A stretch of DNA of 64,000 nt from Commensalibacter papalotli. Lineage in GTDB: Bacteria > Pseudomonadota > Alphaproteobacteria > Acetobacterales > Acetobacteraceae. The stretch spans positions 1 through 64,000 of the forward strand of contig NZ_CAMXCI010000005.1 of assembly GCF_947179115.1 (NCBI RefSeq), read 5' to 3'. A program made the translations under genes and the position numbers. Positions 55,080-64,000 of this stretch are shown piece by piece. Within the stretch, counting starts at the first letter, position 1; every line of letters begins with the position of its first letter. The notes beneath the pieces are model-generated. The model made no database searches. It was not told the origin of the DNA and worked only from the letters and a program-made list of their open reading frames with translations.

Positions 55080-56099
55080 TTATTTGCTTCCTAACAATAC
55101 TGCTGTATCAGACATACGAGTAGAGAAACCCCATTCATTATCATACCAACCAGCAACGCGGATCATTTTACCACCTTCAATAAACCCTGTTTGAGTTGCA
55201 TCAAATGTAGAAGATACAAATGTGTGGTTGAAATCAGAGCTGACCAATGGTTCGTCATTATAAGCCAGAATGCCTTTTAATTCGCCTTCAGCTGCTTTTT
55301 TGAAATATGCATTTAGTTCTTCGATTGAACCTGGAATTTTGCTTGGAACGAATTCAAGTGCAACATAAGAAACATTAGGTGTTGGCACACGAATGGCAAT
55401 ACCGTCTAGTTTTCCTTTTAATGAAGGAATAACAAGAGCCACCGCTTTTGCTGCACCAGTTGTTGTTGGAATAATATTTTGAGCAGCAGCACGTGCACGA
55501 TGTAAATCTTTGTGCAATGTATCGACTGTACGTTGGTCACCTGTATAAGAGTGAATGGTAATCATGCTACCGAATTCAATACCAACGGTTTCCACGAGTA
55601 CTTTTGCAATAGGTGCAAGACAGTTTGTAGTACAAGATGCGTTAGAAATGACAGTCATGTCACCTGTGATAACTTGTTGGTTCACACCGTAAACAACGGT
55701 TGCATCAACTTCTTTACCAGGAGCAGAAATTAATACTTTACGAGCACCAGCTTTTAAAAGTTCACCCGCAGCAGCTTTGCTTGTAAACAAACCTGTACAT
55801 TCCATAGCAACATCAACACCTTGAAGCGGTAATTTGCTTGGATCTCTTTCAGCGGTAATTTTAATTGGACCAAAAGTTTTACCTGCATGCTTAATGGTCA
55901 TGGTATTATTTTCAACCGTAATATCTGCAGGAAGACGACCATGAACGGTATCATATTTTAATAAATGTGCATTTGCTTCTGCACTACCAAGATCGTTGAT
56001 TAATACAACTTCTACGTCTGTACGGCCTTTTTCAATAATACTGCGTAATACTAAACGACCGATACGACCGAAACCGTTAATTGCAACTTTAATAGCCAT
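55080..56099 (-). CDS. gap: Glyceraldehyde-3-phosphate dehydrogenase
   Basis: A 339-aa GAPDH. NAD-binding GFGRIGRLVLR is at the N-terminus, the catalytic Cys lies in SNASCTTNCLAP and its partner His in the following region, and WYDNEWGFS closes the protein. First gene of the gap-pgk operon, with a 488-base AT-rich region upstream as the promoter. Confidence 0.96.
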   Translation of the reverse strand: MAIKVAINGFGRIGRLVLRSIIEKGRTDVEVVLINDLGSAEANAHLLKYDTVHGRLPADITVENNTMTIKHAGKTFGPIKITAERDPSKLPLQGVDVAMECTGLFTSKAAAGELLKAGARKVLISAPGKEVDATVVYGVNQQVITGDMTVISNASCTTNCLAPIAKVLVETVGIEFGSMITIHSYTGDQRTVDTLHKDLHRARAAAQNIIPTTTGAAKAVALVIPSLKGKLDGIAIRVPTPNVSYVALEFVPSKIPGSIEELNAYFKKAAEGELKGILAYNDEPLVSSDFNHTFVSSTFDATQTGFIEGGKMIRVAGWYDNEWGFSTRMSDTAVLLGSK

Positions 56100-56587
56100 A
56101 ATAATAAAATCTCCTAATATATATTAATTACTCGGAACTAACGCCATGTTCCATAAGTCTGCTAAGCCTTCATCATCATACTCAAATTTTAAAAATCCGT
56201 CACAGTTTTTTAATGACTTTTAATAGAAAATATACATATTCATATCATTTAAAATTTTTTTGATTTTCTTAGTATAATTTAGTGTGAAAACTTTATCTTA
56301 GACGTGTCAATATTTTTTTGATTAAAATCGAAAATTATAAAGCGTCACTATACTTACACGTTTTTTTTACAAATATAAGATTGTATTAAATTTTATAATT
56401 TCCTATGATGGTAAATCTGTGTGTAATTTACCCTGTTATTCTGAATTTATTTCCAATTTCATACTTATTTTGCAGACAATGTTCTTTTGAATATGATAAA
56501 AGCAAAACTCTAAGTGCATTACTTAACTAAGCTACTCTTTTTAAAATGAACTCTATCAATACAGATCGTTTGTAAATAGTATAAAAT
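56100..56587. other. Long AT-rich divergent intergenic region
   Basis: Nearly 500 bases between gap and the lipoprotein gene. I see no ORF, RNA gene or perfect hairpin. It should contain the promoter of gap-pgk to the left and of the lipoprotein gene to the right. Confidence 0.4.
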
Positions 56588-57037
56588 ATGACCAAATATT
56601 CTCAAATCATTATGGGCACCAGCTGCCTTTTAATACTTGGCGGTTGCCAACTTATTGATCAAAGAACCTTTAACCCCAGTGCTGGGCGTAAACCTATTCC
56701 TTATGTTCCCCCTGCGCCTCCTGCACCTCCTCCACCGGCTCCGCCAATTGAAATTGTTCAAGGGACACCTGCAGAACAGTGGGGCAAACCGTTAACAGGC
56801 TTGGTCAAAGACGCATTACAAAGAAAATCAGATGCGATGTTTATTGTAACCATCCTAACCCCGATTTCTCAGACCCCTGATGCACAACAAGAGCAAATGC
56901 AAAAAACCATTCAACAAAATGCTCAAGATGTTGCTCAGGCCATTGTCAAAGCTGGAGCTAAACCACAACAGATTCATATGACGGCAAAAGCTGATGGTTC
57001 CGTGCAAAAGAACGTGGTTCAAGTCAATATACAATAA
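56588..57037 (+). CDS. Proline-rich putative lipoprotein
   Basis: A 149-aa protein with a signal of 19 residues ending LILGGC, a lipobox, so Cys20 is probably lipidated. A proline-rich stretch (PPAPPAPPPPAPP, about residues 41-53) follows, perhaps spanning the peptidoglycan, and then a soluble helical domain with QQEQMQKTIQQNAQDVAQAIVKAGA. I do not recognise the family. It lies upstream of hemA on the same strand. Confidence 0.75.
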   Translation: MTKYSQIIMGTSCLLILGGCQLIDQRTFNPSAGRKPIPYVPPAPPAPPPPAPPIEIVQGTPAEQWGKPLTGLVKDALQRKSDAMFIVTILTPISQTPDAQQEQMQKTIQQNAQDVAQAIVKAGAKPQQIHMTAKADGSVQKNVVQVNIQ

Positions 57038-57122
57038 AATACTATTTTAAAAGTAATAGAGAGACTTATAAAGTTATGCACTTAAGAAAAATAACTTTAT
57101 TATATTTTAGGAGTAAGTTCCA

Positions 57123-58340
57123 GTGACAGAGCATGCGATGCCTGTGCATCCTTTTTACGCATATTGTCAAACCGCATTACAAGAAATCGAACAACAGGGT
57201 CGTTATCGCAGATTTACTTCGCTAAGCAGGCGATCTGCACATTATCCTGTTTATGATAAGGGAAACTTACCACAACAAGATAAACCCGTTATAGTCTGGT
57301 CTTCAAATGACTATCTTGGAATGGGTGTTGATCCAGAGGTCATGAATGCTGCGATTACTGCTGTGCAGGAATATGGCGCTGGGGCTGGTGGAACACGTAA
57401 TATCGCAGGAACACACCCTTTACATGTGGCTCTTGAGGCTGAACTGGCTGATTTACATGGTAAAGAAGCAGGATTGTTATTTGTATCAGGCTATGTTTCC
57501 AATCAAGCCAGTTTACAAACAATCCTGACCAGTATGTCTGGAGGGTGGATTACTTTTTCAGATCAACAAAACCACGCCTCTATGATTGCCGGAATTAAAG
57601 GAGCCAAGGGTTCTGATTGTGTTATTTTTAAACATAATGACTTACAAGATCTAGAGGAAAAACTGGCGGCAGCTCCAGCATCAGCACCCAAATTAATCGC
57701 TTTTGAAAGCGTTTATTCAATGGACGGCGATATCGCTGATATTGGTGCGATTTGTGCGCTGGCACGTAAATATAATGCTTTAACCTATCTTGATGAGGTC
57801 CATGCTGTGGGATTATATGGTGCTCAAGGTGGTGGGGTATCTGAACGAGACAATGTGGCAGATCAAGTTGATATTATCGAAGGCACCTTGGCCAAAGGGT
57901 TTGGTGTTCATGGTGGATACGTGACAGCCAAGAAGGAAATTATTGAGTATTTAAGATTGGCAGCTTCTGGTTTTATTTTTACCACTTCCCTCCCTCCATC
58001 AATCATTGCCCCTGCATTAGCCAGTATTCGTTTAGTGCGTCAACAAAATTGGCGTCGGGAAAAACTCTTTGAACGCGTTCATACTTTTCAAAACAAGCTT
58101 AAAGATGCAGATATTCCTTTTTTAAAAACCGAAAGCCATATCGTGCCTGTTATGATTGAAGGTGCAGAACGTTGTAAAGAAGTTAGTCGCCGCCTATTAG
58201 AAGAATATTTTTTATATGCGACCCCAATTAATTATCCAACCGTTCCCAAAGGAGCAGAAAGATTACGGCTAACTCCCAATCCATTTCATACCAATGAAAT
58301 GATGGACGAGATGGTGACAGCTTTAAAAGCTCTACTATAA
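57123..58340 (+). CDS. hemA: 5-aminolevulinate synthase
   Basis: A 405-aa PLP enzyme condensing glycine and succinyl-CoA to ALA, the C4 (Shemin) route of alphaproteobacteria. Start is GTG 57123 with an AGGAG element upstream. Landmarks: WSSNDYLGMG, GTRNIAGTHPLHVALEAELA, LDEVHAVGLYG and the PLP Lys in GTLAKGFGVHGG. Length is standard. Confidence 0.95.
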   Translation: MTEHAMPVHPFYAYCQTALQEIEQQGRYRRFTSLSRRSAHYPVYDKGNLPQQDKPVIVWSSNDYLGMGVDPEVMNAAITAVQEYGAGAGGTRNIAGTHPLHVALEAELADLHGKEAGLLFVSGYVSNQASLQTILTSMSGGWITFSDQQNHASMIAGIKGAKGSDCVIFKHNDLQDLEEKLAAAPASAPKLIAFESVYSMDGDIADIGAICALARKYNALTYLDEVHAVGLYGAQGGGVSERDNVADQVDIIEGTLAKGFGVHGGYVTAKKEIIEYLRLAASGFIFTTSLPPSIIAPALASIRLVRQQNWRREKLFERVHTFQNKLKDADIPFLKTESHIVPVMIEGAERCKEVSRRLLEEYFLYATPINYPTVPKGAERLRLTPNPFHTNEMMDEMVTALKALL

Positions 58341-58345
58341 AAATC

Positions 58346-58383
58346 AAAAAAGCGATCATATAAAAATTATGATCGCTTTTTTT
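58346..58383. terminator. Hairpin terminator after hemA
   Basis: AAAAAGCGATCATA and its complement TATGATCGCTTTTT form a stem with a short AT loop and a T-run. It also serves the converging DsbA-like gene. Confidence 0.9.
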
Positions 58384-58420
58384 ATAGATATTTCTTAGGT
58401 TTGTTACAAACGAATGAAAT

Positions 58421-59188
58421 CTATTTATCCTGCATAAATTGTTTCAACGTTTCATAGCTGACTGCACCAGGGATGATCTTTGAACCATTAATAATCAATG
58501 CTGGTGTACCATCAATTCCTAAATCACGAAATAGTTTAATATTATCTTCTAGTGCTTGAGTAATAGAGGCTGCTTTCATATCTTGAATTAAGCGATCTCC
58601 ATCTAATTTTTGTTGTTTTGCAAGCTCTTTAATACTGTCTTCTGTCATTTCTTCCTTAGAATCCATAATGGCTTTCATCATAACAACATAACCATTTTGG
58701 CGAGCCGCAGCAGCAATTGCTTTGGATTCTAAAACGCTATTTTCTCCAAGGATAGGAACAACTTTGAAAATAATCCTGACGTTTTTATCTTCTTTGACTA
58801 ATTGGAGCAATTCTGGCAAAACTTTTTTACAATAACCACAACGAGGATCAAAAAATTCTACAATTGTATTTTTTGCATTTGGATTACCAATAAAGCCATC
58901 GGTTGGTAAAACATTATTCAATATATTTTTCTTGTCTGCTAGTGTCTTAGTAGCAGATTCTACTTTTTGTTTAGTTCTTTCTTGTTGTGCAGCAATTACA
59001 GCATCCTCAAGGATCGAAGGATCTTTTTTCATTGCATCACGAACAACTTCAACAATTTCTTTGCGTTGTTCTGAGCTAAAATGATTTGTGGTTTGTGCAA
59101 AGCCTGATAGTGGCATACCAACTGCACCAGCTAATAAACTAACTGATAATGGCAAATGAAAATAGCGCTTTAAAGGCGACTGAATCAT
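58421..59188 (-). CDS. DsbA-family periplasmic thioredoxin-fold protein
   Basis: A 255-aa exported protein with an N-terminal signal (hydrophobic about residues 12-30, ending GFAQ). A helical N-terminal segment (about 35-85) precedes the DsbA-like domain with the redox pair in FFDPRCGYCKKVLPEL and a cis-Pro in IDGTPALIING. It resembles the Com1/ScsC/BdbD group. It could be a partner of DsbB at 44.8 kb. Confidence 0.88.
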   Translation of the reverse strand: MIQSPLKRYFHLPLSVSLLAGAVGMPLSGFAQTTNHFSSEQRKEIVEVVRDAMKKDPSILEDAVIAAQQERTKQKVESATKTLADKKNILNNVLPTDGFIGNPNAKNTIVEFFDPRCGYCKKVLPELLQLVKEDKNVRIIFKVVPILGENSVLESKAIAAAARQNGYVVMMKAIMDSKEEMTEDSIKELAKQQKLDGDRLIQDMKAASITQALEDNIKLFRDLGIDGTPALIINGSKIIPGAVSYETLKQFMQDK

Positions 59189-59361
59189 TAAAAATCTCCT
59201 GAGATGAAAAAGTAAATTTATTTAAAGTTATATAACATTATACAGGATTGTCATTGTTATGTTATAAAAAATTTCTTATTAATAAAGTTGGTATTGTCGT
59301 TACTGAAAACAGTAAAGCGAAAACCTTGTTTTTATTTGGTTATTCATCGGAGAGCAACCGC

Positions 59362-60873
59362 GTGTCTAAGCGTCATTATTTCTTAAAGAGCTGCACTTTT
59401 TTAAAACAGCCTCTTCATTGCTTTAATATCAAAAATGACTGGATTAAAAAAGCTGGAACCCTAGCCCTCAGCTCTGCAATTACGTTGTCTGTTACTGCCT
59501 GCGGCGGTGGCAGCACTGGACATAAAGCATTAAATAGCAAAGAAATGCAGGATCGAGTGACAGGGTATGTAGGCAGCATCGCCGCCGATGAACCTCAGGC
59601 CGCAATGGTTGCTCGTGATATTTTAATCAGAGGGGGAAATGCAGCTGATGCAGCAACTGCCCTTGGGTTTGCTTTAACGGTAACTTTACCTTCTCGTGCC
59701 TCTTTGGGTGGGGGTGGTGCATGCGTCGCCTATCGCCCTGGACAACCTGCTCAATCGTTTCTTTTTCTACCTCAACCAGGAAATATCAAAGGAACCGCTG
59801 GTCGCCCCGCTGCTATCCCGATGATGGCACGGGGATTATATTTGCTTCAAGCCAGTAATGGTAAAGCGGATATTAACGATATTTTACAAGTCACCAGTAA
59901 CCTTGCTGGAAATGGTGTGACTGTTTCAGATATATTTGCCAGTGACCTAGCTGCCGTTCAAGGGCCTTTATTCCAAGATCCTGCAATGCAAAAACTATTC
60001 ACTCGCAGAGATGGTGCGACCTTACAAGCGGGCGACATGCTGTATCAACCTCGCCTTAAAATTATTTATGATCGTCTTACTACTGCTGGTATTTCAGATT
60101 TATATATTGGTTCTTTGGCCCATAGTTATACGCTTGGCGCACAAGCCGCAGGTGGTGGATTAAGTGGAGCAGACTTTAGAAATGCTTTACCTGTTGAAGC
60201 TCCAGCTTTGTCTATCTCTCTTCCTAACAAAGAAACGCTTTACCTTGTTTCCCCACCAGCAGATGGTGGTTTAGGCATGGGAATGGCTTGGAAAACACAA
60301 AGCAATAGTTTAACCACGTCTCAAGGAACTGTTGCTGCGTGGCGCGCAAGCAATCCTGCTGCTTATGATAAGCAAAGTATCTTGGCGCAAGAAGAAAAAG
60401 CTCAATCCTTATTAAATAATGGCCAAGCTGGTAACGGCACTTTGTCTTCTTTACCAGCATCGACATCTTATACCGTTGTTGACAGAAACGGTGAAGCTGT
60501 ATCTTGTGCGTTAACCATGAATAATTTATTTGGAACAGGACGAGTAGCTGGAACAACTGGTATTGTCATGGCCGCATCTCCGAATGCAGCACCACAACCT
60601 TTATTGACCGCTGCAATTACCACTTATAAAAACCGTTTCCTCGCTGCAATCAGTGCATCTGGGCAAAATGACGCAGCTGCTGCTGGTGCAGAAAGTCTAA
60701 ACAGCTTACTCAATGCAGGTGAAAACAAAGAAAACTCTGCTATTGCACACCCAAATACACCCCAGGGACGCGTAAACGCTGTTTATTGTCAGGATGGTTT
60801 ACCTGGTAACACAAATAAATGTCGTGCTTATACCGATCCTCAGGGCACAGGCCTAGCACTTAGCAGTCGATAA
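59362..60873 (+). CDS. Divergent gamma-glutamyltransferase-like lipoprotein
   Basis: About 503 aa from GTG 59362, which has a GGAGA site eight bases before it; the longest ORF starts earlier at 59248 by TTG. An N-terminal signal ends in the lipobox SVTAC. The GGT core is partly visible: MVARDILIRGGNAADAATALGFALTV and SRASLGGGG. The nucleophile Thr position falls in STSYTVVDRNGEAVS, where the usual TTH is replaced by STS; NDEMDDF and PLSS motifs are not found. A modified or inactive enzyme is likely. Confidence 0.7.
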   Translation: MSKRHYFLKSCTFLKQPLHCFNIKNDWIKKAGTLALSSAITLSVTACGGGSTGHKALNSKEMQDRVTGYVGSIAADEPQAAMVARDILIRGGNAADAATALGFALTVTLPSRASLGGGGACVAYRPGQPAQSFLFLPQPGNIKGTAGRPAAIPMMARGLYLLQASNGKADINDILQVTSNLAGNGVTVSDIFASDLAAVQGPLFQDPAMQKLFTRRDGATLQAGDMLYQPRLKIIYDRLTTAGISDLYIGSLAHSYTLGAQAAGGGLSGADFRNALPVEAPALSISLPNKETLYLVSPPADGGLGMGMAWKTQSNSLTTSQGTVAAWRASNPAAYDKQSILAQEEKAQSLLNNGQAGNGTLSSLPASTSYTVVDRNGEAVSCALTMNNLFGTGRVAGTTGIVMAASPNAAPQPLLTAAITTYKNRFLAAISASGQNDAAAAGAESLNSLLNAGENKENSAIAHPNTPQGRVNAVYCQDGLPGNTNKCRAYTDPQGTGLALSSR

Positions 60874-60899
60874 AAAATTTAAAATTTATAATATATTTC

Positions 60900-60935
60900 A
60901 ATGTCATTTTCGATAAATTGAAAATGACATTTTTT
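60900..60935 (+). terminator. Hairpin terminator upstream of recA
   Basis: AATGTCATTTTC and GAAAATGACATT form a 12-base stem with an eight-base loop, followed by a T-run. Confidence 0.88.
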
Positions 60936-61003
60936 ATGATTATATGATAGGCTAATACTGAACAATATCATTAAGTTTTATAGCAAAAGAGAACTGAAAA
61001 TAA

Positions 61004-62047
61004 ATGGACAAAAATAAAGCCTTAGATGGTGCATTAGCACAAATAGAACGCGCTTTTGGTAAAGGCTCCATTATGAAAATGGGCGAAAAACCATCTATTC
61101 AAGTCGATGTTATTTCTACAGGATCAATTGGACTGGATATCGGTTTAGGAATTGGCGGTGTTCCCAGAGGACGCGTTGTAGAAATTTATGGTCCAGAAAG
61201 CTCTGGTAAAACAACCATGGCACTTCACATTATTGCAGAAGCCCAAAAATTGGGCGGAACATGTGCATTTATTGATGCTGAACACGCTTTGGATCCTGTG
61301 TATGCTCGTAAGTTAGGGGTCGATATTGATAATTTATTAATCTCGCAACCTGATGCAGGTGAACAAGCTTTGGAAATTGTTGATACATTAGTGCGCTCTG
61401 GTGCTATTGATGTCTTAGTCGTTGATAGTGTTGCGGCTTTGGTTCCTCGTGCAGAGTTAGAAGGCGAAATGGGTGATAGCCATGTTGGCCTACATGCTCG
61501 TTTAATGAGTCAAGCGCTTAGAAAGCTGACAGGATCTGTATCTCGTTCAAATACTTGCCTTGTTTTCTTAAATCAGATTCGCCAAAAAATCGGGGTAATG
61601 TTTGGATCTCCTGAAACCACAACAGGGGGAAATGCGCTTAAATTTTATGCGTCTGTGCGTATGGATATTCGTCGTATTGGTCAGGTCAAAGATAAAGAAG
61701 AAATCTCTGGTAACCAAACCCGTGTTAAAGTCGTTAAAAACAAAATGGCACCTCCCTTCCGTCAAGTCGAATTCGATATTATGTATGGTGAAGGAATCAG
61801 TAAAACGGGTGAGCTTATTGATCTTGGCGTCAAAGCAGGAATCGTTGAAAAAGCTGGGTCATGGTTCTCTTGTGATGGACAACGTATTGGTCAAGGACGA
61901 GAGAACGTCAAACAATTCCTTCGTGACAATCCAGAAATGGCACAAAGTATCGAAAAACGTATCCGAGAACAGTCTGGAATCGTCAATGATGCAATGCTAA
62001 CAGATGAGATCGAAGAATCATCAGATGAAGGTGATTTGCTAACTTAA
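61004..62047 (+). CDS. recA: Recombinase RecA
   Basis: A 347-aa RecA. The Walker A motif GPESSGKTT is at about residues 65-73; VIDSVAAL-type Walker B (VVDSVAALVPRAELEG), the L1/L2 loops and NQIRQKIGVMFGSPETTTGG are present, with an acidic C-terminus (EIEESSDEGD). Central to recombination and SOS. No GTTC-N7-GTTC alphaproteobacterial SOS box is seen in the short upstream region, so LexA control is unsupported here. Confidence 0.97.
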   Translation: MDKNKALDGALAQIERAFGKGSIMKMGEKPSIQVDVISTGSIGLDIGLGIGGVPRGRVVEIYGPESSGKTTMALHIIAEAQKLGGTCAFIDAEHALDPVYARKLGVDIDNLLISQPDAGEQALEIVDTLVRSGAIDVLVVDSVAALVPRAELEGEMGDSHVGLHARLMSQALRKLTGSVSRSNTCLVFLNQIRQKIGVMFGSPETTTGGNALKFYASVRMDIRRIGQVKDKEEISGNQTRVKVVKNKMAPPFRQVEFDIMYGEGISKTGELIDLGVKAGIVEKAGSWFSCDGQRIGQGRENVKQFLRDNPEMAQSIEKRIREQSGIVNDAMLTDEIEESSDEGDLLT

Positions 62048-62082
62048 TGATTTTTAAATTATATTGAACTGTATTTTAATAA

Positions 62083-62110
62083 AAAGCCGACAAATAATAT
62101 TGTCGGCTTT
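62083..62110. terminator. Hairpin terminator between recA and ftsY
   Basis: AAAGCCGACAA and TTGTCGGCTTT form a perfect 11-base stem with a six-base loop. It serves both converging genes. Confidence 0.88.
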
Positions 62111-62163
62111 ATAATATAATTTGCAATATCAAAATTTAAGTAAAACAGTTATATCAAGAAAAA

Positions 62164-63129
62164 TTATCCCTCTTTTTCTTCAATAACTTCTGTCGTTAGA
62201 ACCTCGACATCTGTATCGCCAACCAGCCCTGCTGCAAACTCTTCTGCAGAAAAATCACGTAAATCTTCCGCTTTTTCACCAACACCTACAGCGTGGATTG
62301 GCAATTGAAATTGCTGGGCCAAAGCAATCACGATACCACCGCGAGCAGTACCATCTAATTTCGTAATAACAAGACCTGAAACACTAACCATTTCTTTGAA
62401 AATACGGACTTGTTCAATGGCATTTTGCCCTGTTGTGGCATCCAACACCAACAATACAGAATGGGGTGCAGTTTCATCGAATTTTTTCATCACACGAATA
62501 ATTTTAGCAAGCTCTTCCATCAATGCTGATTTATTATGTAATCGCCCCGCAGTATCCACAAAAAGCAAATCTGCACCTTCATTCTTAGCACGTTTTAATG
62601 CTTCAAAAGCAAGACCCGCAGCATCTGCGCCTGGTTTCCCAGAAATCACAGGTGCTCCTACACGATCCCCCCAGATTTGCAGTTGCTCTACCGCTGCAGC
62701 ACGGAACGTATCCCCTGCCACCATCATGGTTTTTAATCCTTGATCGCCATAAAAACGCGCCATTTTACCAATGGTCGTTGTTTTTCCTGTTCCATTGACC
62801 CCAACCATCAAGACCACATGTGGTTTTAACTCTAGATTCGGTTTAAATGGAACCGTTACAGGGCTAAGAACTTTGGCAATTTCCTTGGCCAACGCGTCTT
62901 TAATTTCTTTTTCGCTTACTTCTGTACCAAAACGAGTTTTGCGAAATGTTTCAATTACATTTTCGGCAACTTCTGGACCAAAATCCGCAGCAATCAAGAT
63001 CTCTTCAAGTTGCTCTAAAGATTCTTCATCAAGGCGACGCTTGGTAAATACGGAAGTTAAGTTCGTTCCCAGCTTTTGAGTTGAACGAGATAAACCTTCT
63101 TTTAAACGAGAGAAAAAACCCAGAGCCAT
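62164..63129 (-). CDS. ftsY: Signal recognition particle receptor FtsY
   Basis: A 321-aa SRP receptor GTPase. An N-domain (about 20-100) is followed by the G-domain with GVNGTGKTTTIGK (G1), DTFRAAAVEQL, DTAGRLHNK (G3), TKLDGTARGG (G4) and GVGEKAEDLRDFSAEEFAAGL. The short N-terminus lacks the long acidic A-domain of E. coli, as is usual in alphaproteobacteria. The start overlaps the mtaB stop by one base. Confidence 0.96.
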   Translation of the reverse strand: MALGFFSRLKEGLSRSTQKLGTNLTSVFTKRRLDEESLEQLEEILIAADFGPEVAENVIETFRKTRFGTEVSEKEIKDALAKEIAKVLSPVTVPFKPNLELKPHVVLMVGVNGTGKTTTIGKMARFYGDQGLKTMMVAGDTFRAAAVEQLQIWGDRVGAPVISGKPGADAAGLAFEALKRAKNEGADLLFVDTAGRLHNKSALMEELAKIIRVMKKFDETAPHSVLLVLDATTGQNAIEQVRIFKEMVSVSGLVITKLDGTARGGIVIALAQQFQLPIHAVGVGEKAEDLRDFSAEEFAAGLVGDTDVEVLTTEVIEEKEG

Positions 63130-64000
63130 TATATTCTTTCCACTATTATACCATCAACGTCACCCGAAACTACTCGAGCACAAATCATTTCACCAGGTTT
63201 TGCCGCCTCACCTTGTAATACAGCAAAAGCAAATTGTTCCGAGTGCCCTCGATCAGGTGTTTCCATCAATATATTAACATCTTTCCCTATAAGAGACTCA
63301 TGAAAAAGACGGGCAGATTCTTGACCCAATTCCCTTAATTTTGCAGCACGTTCTTTACGCACTGCTACAGATACTGCTGGCATTTGTGCTGCTGGAGTTC
63401 CTTTGCGTTCGCTATAAGGAAATACATGTAAATAAGGAAAAGCCTGTTGTTTTAAAAACTCATAAGTTTCTTGAAAATAAGTATCATCTTCGGTTGGAAA
63501 GCCTGCAATAATATCAACACTTAACCCTATATCTGAACGAATAGAACGTAATCGTTGTACTAATTGATCAACATCTTCAGTCAAATGACGACGCTTCATC
63601 CGCTTTAAAATCATATCAGAACCTGCTTGAACAGACAGATGCAAATGCGGCATCAGTCTTGGCTCTGTTTTTAAAAGTTCCCACAACGTATTATCAAATC
63701 CAATTGGATCAATCGAAGATAAACGTAACCGTTCCAGATCTGGCACAGCCTTTAAAACTGCTTTACATAGATCCCCCAGAGCCAAATCGCCTTCAAAATC
63801 AGAACCCCAAGAAGCAATATCAACCCCTGTTAACACAACTTCTTTATAGTCTTGTTCGACCAATGTTCTGGCTTGATTAATCACGCCTTCAATCGTTACA
63901 GAACGAGAAGGACCTCGACCAAAAGGAATCACACAAAAAGTACAACGATGATCACACCCTTGTTGTACCTGAACAAAAGCTCTGGTACGCCCTGTAAATT
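63129..64000 (-). CDS. mtaB: tRNA methylthiotransferase MtaB (partial)
   Basis: C-terminal part (about 290 codons) of a radical-SAM MiaB/MtaB enzyme; the frame is open to the right edge of the window, so the N-terminal part is missing. The radical-SAM cluster motif is visible at the edge as GCDHRCTFC. TGVDIASWG, DIIAGFPTEDD and HVFPYSERKGTPAAQMP follow. MtaB converts t6A37 to ms2t6A37 in tRNA. The C-terminal TRAM-like end is VVSGDVDGIIVERI. It overlaps ftsY by one base. Confidence 0.88.
   Translation of the reverse strand, partial: FTGRTRAFVQVQQGCDHRCTFCVIPFGRGPSRSVTIEGVINQARTLVEQDYKEVVLTGVDIASWGSDFEGDLALGDLCKAVLKAVPDLERLRLSSIDPIGFDNTLWELLKTEPRLMPHLHLSVQAGSDMILKRMKRRHLTEDVDQLVQRLRSIRSDIGLSVDIIAGFPTEDDTYFQETYEFLKQQAFPYLHVFPYSERKGTPAAQMPAVSVAVRKERAAKLRELGQESARLFHESLIGKDVNILMETPDRGHSEQFAFAVLQGEAAKPGEMICARVVSGDVDGIIVERI

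Noticed and set aside
60936..61003. LexA/SOS box upstream of recA
   Set aside because: Only single GAAC half-sites at unsuitable spacing are present; no GTTC-N7-GTTC element.

Overview
The window reads as chromosomal DNA of an AT-rich member of the Acetobacteraceae (Alphaproteobacteria). The housekeeping set (5-aminolevulinate synthase HemA, NDUFA12 homologue, DUF2155 protein next to MlaD, MidA/NDUFAF7 next to Lgt, L25/CTC-Pth-YchF, RsfS-RlmH) is alphaproteobacterial. The base composition, with very AT-rich intergenic DNA, resembles insect-gut lineages such as Commensalibacter. The genus is an inference from memory, not a measurement. All calls come from reading translations and motifs; no database search was run.

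Layout. 1-6 kb: a membrane protein, a sugar-nucleotide epimerase, Dps, a DUF192 protein, an MBL-fold hydrolase and a secreted CHAP protein. 6-11.2 kb: proA-nadD-rsfS-rlmH and rplY-pth-ychF, both on the minus strand. 11.3-18.5 kb: an island bounded by two decayed IS6-family (IS26-like) copies in direct orientation, carrying mgtC, the Mg2+ P-type ATPase mgtA with a candidate leader peptide and hairpin, and a histidine kinase/response regulator pair. 18.7-25 kb: an lgt-midA-pgeF-lipoprotein-prs-phosphatase cluster, preceded by rfaD. 25-30 kb: ubiK, a tRNA-binding protein, proC, a TetR/COQ9-like protein, tRNA-Gln, a YgjP-like metalloprotease and a SulP transporter.

30-42 kb is the main accessory region: a rhamnan-synthesis F-like glycosyltransferase, an orphan Tae4-type amidase with a signal peptide, a 944-aa double GT4 enzyme, two paralogous RTX/beta-roll proteins, a 987-aa two-domain glycosyltransferase, decayed secreted-protein remnants and a Sel1-repeat protein. 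The likely theme is a glycosylated, type-I-secreted surface protein system, but no secretion ABC transporter lies in the window.

42-64 kb: NAD synthetase, DsbB, the DUF2155/MlaD/NDUFA12 cluster, a class II ribonucleotide reductase-derived protein with RidA, an APC permease, a nitrilase-family amidase, a MarR regulator with two palindromic operators and a small membrane-protein partner, a GIY-YIG gene broken by one in-frame stop, gap-pgk, a lipoprotein, hemA, a DsbA-like protein, a divergent gamma-glutamyltransferase, recA, and ftsY-mtaB (mtaB runs off the right edge).
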